Of a DNA stretch of 64,000 bases, positions 16,713 through 25,821 are shown in pieces. The stretch spans positions 1 to 64,000 of the forward strand of contig NZ_JACOOY010000004.1 in assembly GCF_014287705.1 (NCBI RefSeq), given 5' to 3'. The stretch comes from Dorea_D hominis (GTDB taxonomy: Bacteria > Bacillota > Clostridia > Lachnospirales > Lachnospiraceae). The translations under genes and the position numbers were made by a program. The notes under the pieces were generated by a model. That model ran no database searches and was not told the origin of the DNA. It worked only from the letters and a program-made list of their open reading frames with translations. The stretch's first letter is position 1. Each line of letters starts with the position of its first letter.

Positions 16713-17552
16713 CTATTTTTTCGCAAGTTCAATTCCATTCTCCTTAATTTGTATCTTATGCTCTTTAAATAATCTGCCAACTGCTCTTTTGAATGCATTT
16801 TTACTAATTCCAAAAGTTTCCTTGATTTTTTCAGGATCAGATTTGTCAGTAAATGGAATACTTCCACCATTTTTTTCTACATAGCCCAGAATCATGACTG
16901 CATCATCATCCATCTGCTCAAACGCTTTCTTTCTGACACTTAGATCTAGTTTTCCGTCTTCGTGCACTTTTGTTACGCGACACTCGACTTCCATGCCGAC
17001 TTTCAGATTGCCGTACGCTTCTCTCTTCGGGATCAGCGCAGAATATTTATCATCTACTGCGACAAACGCGCCAAAGTTATCACTGATCTCGTAAATGCGT
17101 CCTTTCACTTCTGCGTCTTTCTCGTATGGCGCATCTGTGCGGAGCTTATCATACACTTTCATCGTTGCGCACAGTCTTCCGCTCTTGTCCACATACAGAG
17201 CAACTAATACTTTGTCTTTCTTGGAGACTTTTGCTGTCTGCTCGCGGAACGGAAGCAGGAGGTCTTTTTCCAGACCCCAGTCCAGAAATGCACCGATTCT
17301 CGCTGTGTCAGCAACTTCCAGTACCTTCACTTCTCCCATCATCAGCTTTGGTATGCGGGTGGTTGCAATGATACGGTCGGATGAATCTTTGTATAAGAAT
17401 ACTTCGATCGGATCTCCGACTTCAATACCGGCAGGCACTTCTTTCTTCGGAAGCAGAACCTTCTCATCTTTTGTTCCGAGATATACACCGAAATCTACGA
17501 TTTTTACTACCATTAAACTTCTTCTTTTTCCTAATTCATTCTGTAAATTCAT
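16713..17552 (-). CDS. cvfB: S1-domain RNA-binding protein, CvfB family
   Basis: A 279-aa protein with tandem S1-like domains (GVYLGTKDEKVLLPKKEVP near residue 22, IGAFLDWGLEKDLLLPFREQ near 86, NFGAFVAVDDKYSALIPK near 160) and a C-terminal winged helix (ISKNAFKRAVGRLFKEHKI). CvfB/YitL proteins bind RNA and influence virulence or expression of exported proteins in other Firmicutes; the role here is inferred from family only. GGAGAAAAAG precedes the ATG. It is 12 bp downstream of the thioesterase gene. Confidence 0.9.
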   Translation of the reverse strand: MNLQNELGKRRSLMVVKIVDFGVYLGTKDEKVLLPKKEVPAGIEVGDPIEVFLYKDSSDRIIATTRIPKLMMGEVKVLEVADTARIGAFLDWGLEKDLLLPFREQTAKVSKKDKVLVALYVDKSGRLCATMKVYDKLRTDAPYEKDAEVKGRIYEISDNFGAFVAVDDKYSALIPKREAYGNLKVGMEVECRVTKVHEDGKLDLSVRKKAFEQMDDDAVMILGYVEKNGGSIPFTDKSDPEKIKETFGISKNAFKRAVGRLFKEHKIQIKENGIELAKK

Positions 17553-17564
17553 CTTTTTCTCCTA

Positions 17565-18290
17565 TTAGCTGAATTCAACGGTCGCAAAGATCCGATCCGA
17601 CTCATCACAAAGCTCCACTACCGTTCTTGTTTCCTCTGCTGCCACTTTCGGCACAATGATATCTCCATACACTGCCGAATTTTTATATTCTACACGAACC
17701 TGCCTGATATCCCCGGTATGTTCGATATATTCCATTGCCATCTGTACATACTGACAGTTATTCACATGTTCGTTCGTATCGATATGATATTTTCGCACTG
17801 CAAACGGCTCTTTTTTTACCGCACTCTCCGGAAGTTTTATCTTCCTTGGCTGATAATCCATCTCCAGTGGTTCTCCGCTTCCGTACGGTTCTACTTCTTC
17901 TGCGGACGGCCGCACCGGGCGTCCTTTTTTCATATCCATATATGCCCAGACAGAATTGGCATATGCAAGTTTCTTTCCTTCTGTATCTGTCATGCAGAAA
18001 TTACGCTTTCCCAACATGCTTTTAAATTCTGTCGCCCATGTCGCTATATTAATCTCCTGCGCAAGTCGCGGATATTCTTCGATCACGACCTGCCAGTAAG
18101 TTAGTATCCAGGCTCTGTTATGTTCCGCAAAATAGTCCACGCCAAGTCCGATACTTTCCGACTGGAATGTACTGCAGTCCTGGAAATAGTTGATAATCCC
18201 CGGTAAGGTAATACGGCCGGTATGATCGACTTCGCTGAACCGCACTTTGCTGTCAAATGTATAATGATTATTCTGCTGCACTTGCCACAT
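17565..18290 (-). CDS. Acyl-ACP thioesterase (FatA/FatB family)
   Basis: A 241-aa double hot-dog thioesterase that releases free fatty acids from acyl carrier protein. The N-terminal hot dog has VRFSEVDHTGRITLPGIINYFQDCS; the second has the conserved NEHVNNCQYVQMAMEYI with the catalytic asparagine/histidine region. It overlaps the end of the CDF transporter gene by 23 bp. AAGGAG is only 2 nt from the ATG, so a GTG three codons later is an alternative start. Confidence 0.9.
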   Translation of the reverse strand: MWQVQQNNHYTFDSKVRFSEVDHTGRITLPGIINYFQDCSTFQSESIGLGVDYFAEHNRAWILTYWQVVIEEYPRLAQEINIATWATEFKSMLGKRNFCMTDTEGKKLAYANSVWAYMDMKKGRPVRPSAEEVEPYGSGEPLEMDYQPRKIKLPESAVKKEPFAVRKYHIDTNEHVNNCQYVQMAMEYIEHTGDIRQVRVEYKNSAVYGDIIVPKVAAEETRTVVELCDESDRIFATVEFS

Positions 18291-19452
18291 AGCTCCTTTC
18301 CATTGTGATCACCGCATGATACCGGTCATTTTTTTCCCGGAGTCTGCGAGCAAACTCTTCTCTTAAGTCATTTTGTTTCTCTTTATCATATTCGTAAGGA
18401 ATCACCATATCAAAGATCAGGTTCTTATGATCCCTACCTCCTACTACCCTGAAATCATGGATGCTGACACGCTTGTCCATCTCTTTTATAATCTCTTCGG
18501 CATCTTTTTTGATCGCCAGCACTTTTTTATCTTCTGTCTCAACCGGATCCATATGGATCACAAGGAAAAGTCCCATCTTCTTCATGGCTTCTCGCTCAAT
18601 CCGGTCAATGACGGCATGAGATTCTTCAATATCCACATTATTCGGCACTTCCGCATGGATTGATGCCATACTCTTTGCCGGTCCGTAATTATGTACGATC
18701 AAATCGTGGCTGCCAACTACACCGTCATATTTTTCCACAAAATTCGTGATCTGTAAATAGACTTTCGGATCTACTGCCTGACCGATCAATGGCTCCAGCG
18801 TATCTTTTGCGATACCGACACCTGCCCACATAACGACAAGGGATACACCCAGACCTATAAATCCGTCGATATTATACCCGGTCAGCTTTAAAAATACAAC
18901 TGAAAATATCGTTGCCGATGTCGTAATGACATCGCCGATCGCATCTGCCGACACCGCCATCATCACTTTGGAATCTATCCTTTTTCCCAATTTCTTATTA
19001 AAGTAGCTCATCCACAACTTGACCGCAACGGACAGGATCAATACAACTACCGAAAATAACTGGAATCGCATTTCCTGTGGATGTCTTATTTTAGAAATGG
19101 CATCTTTAAAAAATGTAAATCCGACTTCCAGCACAAGAAATGCGACGACCAGCGCCGCAATATATTCCACTCTTCCATGTCCGAACGGATGCTCTTCATC
19201 TGCCGGTCTCTCTGCAATCTTCACTCCAACCAGACTGATGATGGATGAACCTGCATCCGACAGGTTATTAAATGCATCTGCCATAATGGAAATACTGTGC
19301 AGGAAAAATCCAATACACCATTTCAGTCCGAATAAAAAAAGATTGCAAAAGATGCCCGTGACACTCGCCAGCACTCCATATGCTGTCCGCACAGACACCT
19401 TTTCCACATCTTCATAATTTTCTACAAAATGTCTAATCAGAAACTCTGTCAT
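18268..19452 (-). CDS. Cation diffusion facilitator (CDF) family metal efflux transporter
   Basis: A 394-aa membrane exporter of divalent metals (Zn, Mn, Fe or Co; specificity not readable). Six helices in the first ~210 residues include the signature MADAFNNLSDAGSS and HPFGHGRVEYIAAL, carrying metal-site Asp/His residues. A cytoplasmic ferredoxin-like domain follows (SIHAEVPNNVDIEESHAVIDRIE), with a C-terminal extension of about 90 residues. It lies 13 bp after spoIIR and is translationally linked to the thioesterase. Confidence 0.93.
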   Translation of the reverse strand: MTEFLIRHFVENYEDVEKVSVRTAYGVLASVTGIFCNLFLFGLKWCIGFFLHSISIMADAFNNLSDAGSSIISLVGVKIAERPADEEHPFGHGRVEYIAALVVAFLVLEVGFTFFKDAISKIRHPQEMRFQLFSVVVLILSVAVKLWMSYFNKKLGKRIDSKVMMAVSADAIGDVITTSATIFSVVFLKLTGYNIDGFIGLGVSLVVMWAGVGIAKDTLEPLIGQAVDPKVYLQITNFVEKYDGVVGSHDLIVHNYGPAKSMASIHAEVPNNVDIEESHAVIDRIEREAMKKMGLFLVIHMDPVETEDKKVLAIKKDAEEIIKEMDKRVSIHDFRVVGGRDHKNLIFDMVIPYEYDKEKQNDLREEFARRLREKNDRYHAVITMERSYVASAAE

Positions 19453-19465
19453 GACATTTCCTCCT

Positions 19466-20188
19466 CTATCTGTCTGCCAGCCACCGGTTCAGCTTCTCAC
19501 CGAAAAAATAGCTTTTTAACCGGAACTTTTCCGGCTTCGTCACCAGTTCATACGCATCTGCATCCAGCATTTCTCTTAAGTTCTCTCTGCCTTTTTCATC
19601 CGGTGTCACACAGACCGCCTCTGTAAAACACATGCTCGGATACAACACACACCACCAGTTATGCCCTGTGGCTTTCCCAAGTCTTATCTCTAATGCCCGG
19701 TACCATCCCTTCGGAAAGCAGATATTTCCATAGTATTTCTCCGGGAAATAGACATCTGTCAGCACTGCCTTCGCACGGTAATTTACACCCGCTTTTTTAA
19801 GCACCCGGTTTACTTCCTGCTCAAATTCCGGCAAATACTCCCTCACAAGTCGCTCTGCCTCTGCTCTTGATACTTCCTGTTCCATGCTGTCAGCATCTGC
19901 AGATGTATCTTTATTTCTATCGCTTTTCAGTAACCGGCTTCCGTATACAAGCACGGCATCCCGGACCTGCCTTTTCACTTTCTGGTCTTCATTGCTGTCG
20001 CTGTTCGCCAGAACATGAAATCTCAATACTTCTTTTGCAAGTTTTTCCTGCGTCTTATCAATTGCTCTCTGCGCCCTGATTTCTTCACAGTCACACAACA
20101 CATAAAATAAAAGACATGCGGCGCAGACGCTCAGTATAACACAGACTGCCTTCTGAATTCTATAAGTTTTTATATTTATATATCTCAC
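19466..20188 (-). CDS. spoIIR: Stage II sporulation protein R (SpoIIR)
   Basis: A forespore-made secreted signal protein that triggers SpoIIGA to activate sigma-E in the mother cell. Conserved blocks are LRFHVLANSDSNEDQ, VKRQVRDAVL, VYFPEKYYGNICFPKGWYRALEIRLGKATGHNWWCVLYP. One N-terminal helix acts as signal/anchor. Two GTG starts are possible: 20188 (240 aa), 12 nt after AAAGGAG, which is chosen here, or 20227 (253 aa), which lacks a site and overlaps the proposed sigma-F -10 element. Confidence 0.92.
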   Translation of the reverse strand: MRYINIKTYRIQKAVCVILSVCAACLLFYVLCDCEEIRAQRAIDKTQEKLAKEVLRFHVLANSDSNEDQKVKRQVRDAVLVYGSRLLKSDRNKDTSADADSMEQEVSRAEAERLVREYLPEFEQEVNRVLKKAGVNYRAKAVLTDVYFPEKYYGNICFPKGWYRALEIRLGKATGHNWWCVLYPSMCFTEAVCVTPDEKGRENLREMLDADAYELVTKPEKFRLKSYFFGEKLNRWLADR

Positions 20189-20218
20189 CTGTTCTATGTA
20201 CTCCTTTCTTTTATTGGG

Positions 20219-20246
20219 AGTCTTCACATTTCACAGGAATTTATAC
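20219..20246 (-). promoter_or_regulatory. Candidate sigma-F promoter of spoIIR
   Basis: On the minus strand GTATA (20246-20242) is followed after 14 bp by GTGAAGACT (20227-20219), near the sigma-F/G consensus GyATA ... GGnnAnAnT. spoIIR is a sigma-F gene in Bacillus, which makes this plausible. The second -10 base does not match and the spacer is short. Confidence 0.35.
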
Positions 20247-20264
20247 AAATATTTTCAAATCCTT

Positions 20265-20945
20265 TTAAACTTTTTTTGTGTGAATAACATTGATCACGGT
20301 TGCAACCTGATTGTCGATATGTTCGCACATGATGCGGGTTGCTTCTTCTTTATTTCTCTTTGAAATATTATCGATCAGTTCTTCATGCTCTGCGATAAGC
20401 TGCGGATATGCTTCTTCTTTTTTCAGATATTCCACCCGGTAACGATACATCTGCTCACGCAGATTGTTAAGCAGCAGAATCAGCTTCTGATTATCTGTTG
20501 CCGTATAAATAACATCGTGAAATGCCACATCAGCTTCCGCGATTTTTGTTACATCCTGATCATCCAGTGTATCTTTAAATCGCTCTGCTACCCGTTTCAG
20601 TTCCTCGATCTCTTCCTCTGTGATCTTCTCACACGCAAGCTGTACGGATAATTCTTCCAGCGCTTTTCTTACTTCCAGTACATCGCGCAGACTCTTCTCT
20701 GTAATGTCTGCAACTTCGGCACCTTTTCGCGGCACCATATTTACCAGACCTTCCAGCTCCAGCTTTCTAAGCGCCTCACGGATCGGTGTACGGCTGACGC
20801 CAAGCTTATTTGCGAGCTGGATCTCCATCAGACGCTCGCCCGGTTTCAGCTCTCCGCGCAGAATTGCCTGTCTTAATGTATTAAATACAACATCACGCAG
20901 AGGCAGATATTCATTCATTGTCACATTAAATTTCGGTTCTTTCAT
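20265..20945 (-). CDS. GntR-family regulator, FadR/FCD subfamily
   Basis: A 226-aa regulator with an N-terminal winged helix (about 17-80: LRQAILRGELKPGERLMEIQLANKLGVSRTPIREALRKLELEGLV in outline) and an all-helical FCD domain with the metal-site pattern of D and H residues (EADVAFHDVIY, EHEELIDNI, MCEHI). FCD proteins often bind small carboxylic acids. Its ATG overlaps the ispE stop by 4 bp, so the two genes are cotranslated. A TTGTATACAA palindrome upstream of ispE fits FCD-type operators. Confidence 0.92.
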   Translation of the reverse strand: MKEPKFNVTMNEYLPLRDVVFNTLRQAILRGELKPGERLMEIQLANKLGVSRTPIREALRKLELEGLVNMVPRKGAEVADITEKSLRDVLEVRKALEELSVQLACEKITEEEIEELKRVAERFKDTLDDQDVTKIAEADVAFHDVIYTATDNQKLILLLNNLREQMYRYRVEYLKKEEAYPQLIAEHEELIDNISKRNKEEATRIMCEHIDNQVATVINVIHTKKV

Positions 20946-21820
20946 CTTTTTCTCCTTGCATTGTGTATATTCGTCACATAAACCTGTTTTGTCAGTCTCG
21001 CATCCCGGATCGCATCGGCAGCTTTTCTTGCCGTTGCTTTCTCTTCAAAGATTCCAAATACAGTCGGTCCGCTTCCGCTCATCATAGCGTTCAGCGCGCC
21101 CTCTTTTATCATCATTTTCTTAATCTGGTCGATCACCGGATAAGCATCCACAGTTACACGCTCCAGTACATTGCCCATGCTGCCTGCAACTTTCTTCAGA
21201 TCTCCGGCTTTTAATCCTGCTAAAATACCGTCGATATCCGGATGATCTTCGATTTCGTGAGAATCCAGTTTCTCATAGACCATCTTCGTCGATACACTTA
21301 TTGCCGGTTTTGCAATAAGAACATAGCATTTCGGCATCGGGGATAATGGTGTCAGAATCTCTCCGATTCCTTCTGCCAGCACGGTTCCGCGCATAATACA
21401 GTACGGAACATCTGCACCGAGCTTAACACCTCGTTCCATCAGTTCTTTCTGACTCAGGCCAAGTGAAAACATCCGGTTCATTCCAAAAAGAACTGCTGCC
21501 GCATTCGAGCTTCCGCCTGCCATGCCTGCTGCCACCGGAATGTGTTTATCCAATTGTATGGAAACACCTTCTTCCATATGAAATTCGTCCATCAGCATCT
21601 GTGCAGCCTGATAAGCCAGATTATTCTCATTTACCGGAAGATAATAGAGATTCGTCTCAAGTCTGATCCCCGGTGTCTTACTCTTCTTCATAATAATACG
21701 GTCATAGAGATAAACGGTCTGCATAACCATACGCACGTCATGGTAGCCATTCTCCCGTCTTCCCAGCACATCCAGACCAAGATTAATTTTTCCAAGTGCT
21801 TTCAGTTCTAATCTGTCCAT
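20942..21820 (-). CDS. ispE: 4-diphosphocytidyl-2-C-methyl-D-erythritol kinase
   Basis: A 292-aa GHMP kinase of the MEP isoprenoid pathway. Diagnostic features are the N-terminal LKALGKINLGLDVLGRRENGYHDVRMVMQ, the ATP loop PVAAGMAGGSSNAAAVL near residue 95, GADVPYCIMRGTVLAEGIGE and the C-terminal SGSGPTVFGIF. It is the first gene of an ispE-gntR operon. Confidence 0.97.
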   Translation of the reverse strand: MDRLELKALGKINLGLDVLGRRENGYHDVRMVMQTVYLYDRIIMKKSKTPGIRLETNLYYLPVNENNLAYQAAQMLMDEFHMEEGVSIQLDKHIPVAAGMAGGSSNAAAVLFGMNRMFSLGLSQKELMERGVKLGADVPYCIMRGTVLAEGIGEILTPLSPMPKCYVLIAKPAISVSTKMVYEKLDSHEIEDHPDIDGILAGLKAGDLKKVAGSMGNVLERVTVDAYPVIDQIKKMMIKEGALNAMMSGSGPTVFGIFEEKATARKAADAIRDARLTKQVYVTNIHNARRKR

Positions 21821-21860
21821 CTTTTGTTCTCCTTGTACTTTTTACCCTATACCTTGTATC

Positions 21861-21870
21861 TTGTATACAA
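21861..21870. promoter_or_regulatory. Candidate GntR/FCD operator upstream of ispE
   Basis: TTGTATACAA is a perfect 10-bp palindrome; a second GTATAC core lies at 21881-21886 and a half-site CTTGTATC just before it. FCD-type GntR regulators commonly use TnGTATACnA-like sites, and one such regulator is encoded in this operon. Confidence 0.5.
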
Positions 21871-21875
21871 TTTAC

Positions 21876-23492
21876 CTACAGTATACTTAAACTTTCCTTA
21901 AAAATCAATATTTTATCCCCAGATTTCAGTCCATTCTTTTCACAGTCATTCATCTCAAGAATCCTCTCTCCGGTTGTGCCGTAACGCTTTGCGAGATCCC
22001 AGAGCGTATCTCCTTCTTTTACGATGTAGCCTACGATTCCCGGCTGTTTTTCCAGTTTTTCTGCATCAAACGGGAGACAGATCATTTCCTGCGGGCAGCG
22101 TATTTTCACTTCTTCTTTCAGGAATCCGTGAAATGCAAGTACTGCTTTTACTTCTACTTCTGCATTTCCAAGCAGTCCGACATTTAACTGTTCGATGCAC
22201 CACGTCAGATCCACCTGCATCCGATCGTTCGTCTCATTACTTTCCAGAAATGCAGTAAACGGAACCATTCCCTGCCATACATCAAACGGGATTTCATCGT
22301 CTGATTTGATATAAAGAAACTGGATATGCAATACACCTTCCACTTCGATTCCTTTCTCTGTAATCTGTGTACTCTCCACTTCCACTCTTCCTGTGCTGTG
22401 GCAAATCTGTAAAATATCTTCTTTAATCTCCGGAAGTGTCAGCTTCTCTGTCACTTTACATTTGGTATGATTCTGCATCAGTAATTTTTCGCACGGACAG
22501 TCCTTATATTTTATCTCACACTCACCATCCAGCGCATAGGCATCCTCCAGCACATCCATTTCTACTTCTTCATAGACGATCAGCCGCATATCCAGCGTTG
22601 CTTCCACGCCAAGAATTCTTACTTCTCCTTCCTCGTCCATGCGCGATTCCACTGCCACATCTGTAAATACCGGATACAATTGGTGATACATGGAATCTTT
22701 TGCTCCATAACACGGAATCTTTCCTTCATATGCCACCGTCTGCTCTATCCAGTCCAGCCTTCCATCCGGCGATTCATAAAAACAGAACACAAGCATTTCA
22801 CCCTGCAGCAGAAGTACTTCCTCCCCAATCCTTGTGTCCAGTTTTCCCGGAGTGACTTCGGTCCACAGTAATGTGCCGATATTTTCTTTTGTCCCGCCAA
22901 TCTGTACTTCTTCTTTGATCCGGTATGTATCACGCTTCATCGTATGCATTTTCAGAAGTGTCTCCTGTCTCTTCTTTCTGCACAGTCCGTCTGCGTATTC
23001 GCTGCCTTCTTCCCCCCGTCTTCCTTCTCTGTAAATATCGCTTGTCAGATGTTCTTCTTTCTGCTGTTCCGAACAAACCTGTAATTCTACGAGTGCTTTG
23101 ATTCCAAGCTTTCTTGAATGGATCACCGTTACGGTAAGTTCCGTCTGTGAACTCTTGATAAATAAACTGCCCTCCGGCACTTTCTCTGCATAAACCAGCT
23201 CCTCAAATGGAAATCTTCCTTCCAGAGATGACAGCCGTTTCTCAGAATCATCCGTCACATAAAGCATGCGAAACTGTATCTTTCCGCTGATCCGTATGTA
23301 ATTGTCCACAATTTTCTGCTCTTCGATGCGCAATGTACCTTCATTCAGGATCACACGCTGCACATCACTTTTGGCATCCGGCACGTTATAGTCCTGATCC
23401 ACATAAAACTGATCTACAATCGTTTTTCCCTGGCTGTATCTCCTAAATTCCTGCGTCTCGCATGTCAGAGTTTCATAATCTTTTTGCTCCAT
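21876..23492 (-). CDS. sipL: SipL-like spore morphogenesis protein (SPOCS/DUF3794 plus LysM)
   Basis: A 538-aa protein with several DUF3794 (SPOCS) repeats through most of its length (for example IVDQFYVDQDYNVPDAKSDV and LTVTVIHSRKLGIKALVELQV) and a C-terminal LysM domain (about 484-532: YIVKEGDTLWDLAKRYGTTGERILEMN). In Clostridioides difficile SipL binds SpoIVA through its LysM and is needed for coat encasement; the same role is inferred here. GAGG precedes the ATG. A dispersed repeat (copy B) sits directly upstream. Confidence 0.9.
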   Translation of the reverse strand: MEQKDYETLTCETQEFRRYSQGKTIVDQFYVDQDYNVPDAKSDVQRVILNEGTLRIEEQKIVDNYIRISGKIQFRMLYVTDDSEKRLSSLEGRFPFEELVYAEKVPEGSLFIKSSQTELTVTVIHSRKLGIKALVELQVCSEQQKEEHLTSDIYREGRRGEEGSEYADGLCRKKRQETLLKMHTMKRDTYRIKEEVQIGGTKENIGTLLWTEVTPGKLDTRIGEEVLLLQGEMLVFCFYESPDGRLDWIEQTVAYEGKIPCYGAKDSMYHQLYPVFTDVAVESRMDEEGEVRILGVEATLDMRLIVYEEVEMDVLEDAYALDGECEIKYKDCPCEKLLMQNHTKCKVTEKLTLPEIKEDILQICHSTGRVEVESTQITEKGIEVEGVLHIQFLYIKSDDEIPFDVWQGMVPFTAFLESNETNDRMQVDLTWCIEQLNVGLLGNAEVEVKAVLAFHGFLKEEVKIRCPQEMICLPFDAEKLEKQPGIVGYIVKEGDTLWDLAKRYGTTGERILEMNDCEKNGLKSGDKILIFKESLSIL

Positions 23493-23550
23493 TTTGACAA
23501 CCTCACTTTCCTGTTATTTATTGTTTTTCATCAAGCTATAACCATCCTTT

Positions 23551-23721
23551 ATGATACCCACGGATTGTTCCGTGCTGCGCACTCTCACAATCCGCCCCCA
23601 TCATTCGCATATCGTGAGATTGAAATCCCACTTTTATGCTCATGTTGTGGGCGGGGTTCAAGGTCCTGCATCCACTCATGCGCAAGCGCATATGGCTGCA
23701 GACCTGAACCCCTGGTATCAT
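23551..23721. repeat. Dispersed palindromic element, copy B (171 bp, longest well-matched copy)
   Basis: Bounded by ATGATACC (23551) and GGTATCAT (ending 23721). It holds several dyads: CGGATTGT...ACAATCCG, CCCAC...GTGGG, GGGTTCAAGGTC...GACCTGAACCC, and a central CATGCGCAAGCGCATATGG hairpin. Its right end overlaps the stop codon of the PrcB-like gene. Copies A, C and D match parts of it. Confidence 0.75.
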
Positions 23722-24125
23722 TCAAATACCACTATCTTCCCGCCTGCTTTCATTTTCACCACGCAGTACGGATAGGTCTCCTTCTTTTTTCTTACGGTTC
23801 CTCTTTTCGGACCGACAAGCTCTGTCTGAAAGAAAATTGTATTGGAAGTTTCTTCTATCTTTATAACCTTCACCCGGTAACCGTCCTGCTTTTTTCTTCC
23901 ATACCCGCAGAACAGATACAGACTGCCCTGATCTTCGTATGTCAGGGTAAATGGTTCCTGTTTCTTTTCTTCAATCCATTTCTTACATTCTTCCGGTATT
24001 TCCTCTCTCCGGACATTTTCATATACGGCTTTTCTTTTCTGCGTGTCATCCACTTTCCGGATCGAACAGCCACACAATATCCACAAACAGAGAACAAGTC
24101 CTGCACACAACAACCACTTCCGCAT
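23718..24125 (-). CDS. PrcB-like lipoprotein
   Basis: A 135-aa lipoprotein: MRKWLLCAGLVLCLWILCGCS gives a signal peptide with a lipobox ending in Cys, followed by a linker and a domain resembling PrcB_C (GRKKQDGYRVKVIKIEE ... YPYCVVKM). PrcB domains occur beside bacterial proteases, but no protease is adjacent. The start at 24125 follows AGGGTGAG; an in-frame ATG 12 codons earlier would bury the signal peptide. The TGA stop lies within the end of repeat copy B. Confidence 0.7.
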   Translation of the reverse strand: MRKWLLCAGLVLCLWILCGCSIRKVDDTQKRKAVYENVRREEIPEECKKWIEEKKQEPFTLTYEDQGSLYLFCGYGRKKQDGYRVKVIKIEETSNTIFFQTELVGPKRGTVRKKKETYPYCVVKMKAGGKIVVFE

Positions 24126-24284
24126 ACACTCACCCTGCAATTTCTCTTTAATATCATACACAGTGAACCTATGAAAAATACCAATTTTGGTGTATACTTA
24201 TAAAAGTGTTGCCATAAAAATGTGCTTTTGTACATTCACACAAGCAGCTGGATTTTATTGAAACAGACTAAGGAGTACTTAATT

Positions 24285-25793
24285 ATGAAACAATACAGAC
24301 GACAGGCGGGTGTTCTTCTGCATCCGACATCACTTCCTTCTCCATATGGGATCGGAGATCTTGGACATACGGCATACCATTTTGTTGATTTTCTGGAAGC
24401 CGCCGGACAGAAACTCTGGCAAATCCTTCCACTAACACATACAGGTTTCGGAGATTCTCCGTATCAGAGTTTCTCTGCCTTCGCCGGGCAGCCGCTTCTT
24501 ATAAGCCCGGATCATTTGAAAGAACTGGGACTTTTATTCGACCATGAACTGAAAGATGCACCTGCCGGAGACAGCGCACAGGTAGACTACGGAACGGTCA
24601 TTCCGTGGAAACACAGCATTTTCCGCCTTGCATACAACCGTTTTTACGAAAGAGACGGGGGCGATCCGCTAAAGCAGGATTTCGCACGCTTCTGTCAGGA
24701 GGAAGCTTTCTGGCTGGAGGATTACGCGCTTTTCCTCGCCTGCAAAGACGCCAATGACGGAAGGAGCTGGCTGGACTGGCCGGATATGTACCGCAGCCCA
24801 TCCCCGGAATACAAAGAGGAATTAAAACAGCTTTTGCAGAAAGAAGCCGGATATTACAAATTTCTGCAGTTTATCTTCTTCACAGAATGGGGCAGACTGA
24901 AAGCATATGCAAATGAGAAAGGCATCCAGATCATCGGCGATATCCCGATCTTCGTATCCATGGACAGTGCAGATGTCTGGGCAAATAAAGAACTATTCCA
25001 CCTGGACGAGAAAGGGTATCCACTCTCTGTTGCGGGAGTTCCGCCGGATTATTTTTCTGCAACCGGGCAGCTCTGGGGCAATCCGCTCTATGCATGGGAT
25101 GCACATAAGAACAGCGATTTCTCCTGGTGGATCTCGCGTATCCGCACACAGCTTAAGAATCTGGACATCCTGCGTATCGACCATTTTCGTGGCTTTGACG
25201 CATGCTGGTCTATCCCTTACGGCGAACCGACTGCCGTCAACGGACACTGGGCGAAGGTGCCGGGCTGGGATCTCTTTGATGCGATCTCCCAGGCACTCGG
25301 CGACGATCTGCCGATCATTGCAGAAGATCTCGGTATCATTACGGATGAGGTAAATGCGCTTCGTGAACATTTCGGATTCCCGGGCATGAAGGTTCTGCAG
25401 TTTGCTTTTGATTCTACCGACGAAAATGCATACCTACCGCACCGTTTTGAATCTCCGGTCTGCGTCTGCTACACCGGAACACACGACAATGCTACAACAC
25501 TTTCCTGGTACAAGACATTACCGGAACATTGCCGCAAAAAAGTCTGTGCTTACACCGGAACAACCGATGAGAAGAAGATCGGTTATGGGCTGATAAAGGC
25601 AGCGCTTTCCAGCATTGCCACTTATGCGATCTATCCGCTGCAGGATCTTTTATTCTGCGGAGATGAAGGACGCATGAATACGCCGGGAAAAGCCACCGGC
25701 AACTGGAGCTGGCGTTTCCGTGCACAAGATCTGAAACCGGAATACGCAGATACCCTTCGTGAACTTACCTTATTATATGGACGCTTTGATTAA
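24285..25793 (+). CDS. malQ: 4-alpha-glucanotransferase (GH77, amylomaltase)
   Basis: A 502-aa cytoplasmic enzyme that transfers maltosyl and longer glucan units and acts in maltodextrin or glycogen metabolism. GH77 features: RQAGVLLHPTSLPSPYGIGDLG at the N-terminus, the nucleophile region LRIDHFRGFDACW, the acid/base region IAEDLGIITDEV, and TGTHDNATTLSW. The ATG at 24285 follows AGGAG. It precedes plsC by 28 bp; no malP lies nearby. Confidence 0.96.
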   Translation: MKQYRRQAGVLLHPTSLPSPYGIGDLGHTAYHFVDFLEAAGQKLWQILPLTHTGFGDSPYQSFSAFAGQPLLISPDHLKELGLLFDHELKDAPAGDSAQVDYGTVIPWKHSIFRLAYNRFYERDGGDPLKQDFARFCQEEAFWLEDYALFLACKDANDGRSWLDWPDMYRSPSPEYKEELKQLLQKEAGYYKFLQFIFFTEWGRLKAYANEKGIQIIGDIPIFVSMDSADVWANKELFHLDEKGYPLSVAGVPPDYFSATGQLWGNPLYAWDAHKNSDFSWWISRIRTQLKNLDILRIDHFRGFDACWSIPYGEPTAVNGHWAKVPGWDLFDAISQALGDDLPIIAEDLGIITDEVNALREHFGFPGMKVLQFAFDSTDENAYLPHRFESPVCVCYTGTHDNATTLSWYKTLPEHCRKKVCAYTGTTDEKKIGYGLIKAALSSIATYAIYPLQDLLFCGDEGRMNTPGKATGNWSWRFRAQDLKPEYADTLRELTLLYGRFD

Positions 25794-25821
25794 GCGCCCC
25801 AGGCAAAGAAAGGATATACAA

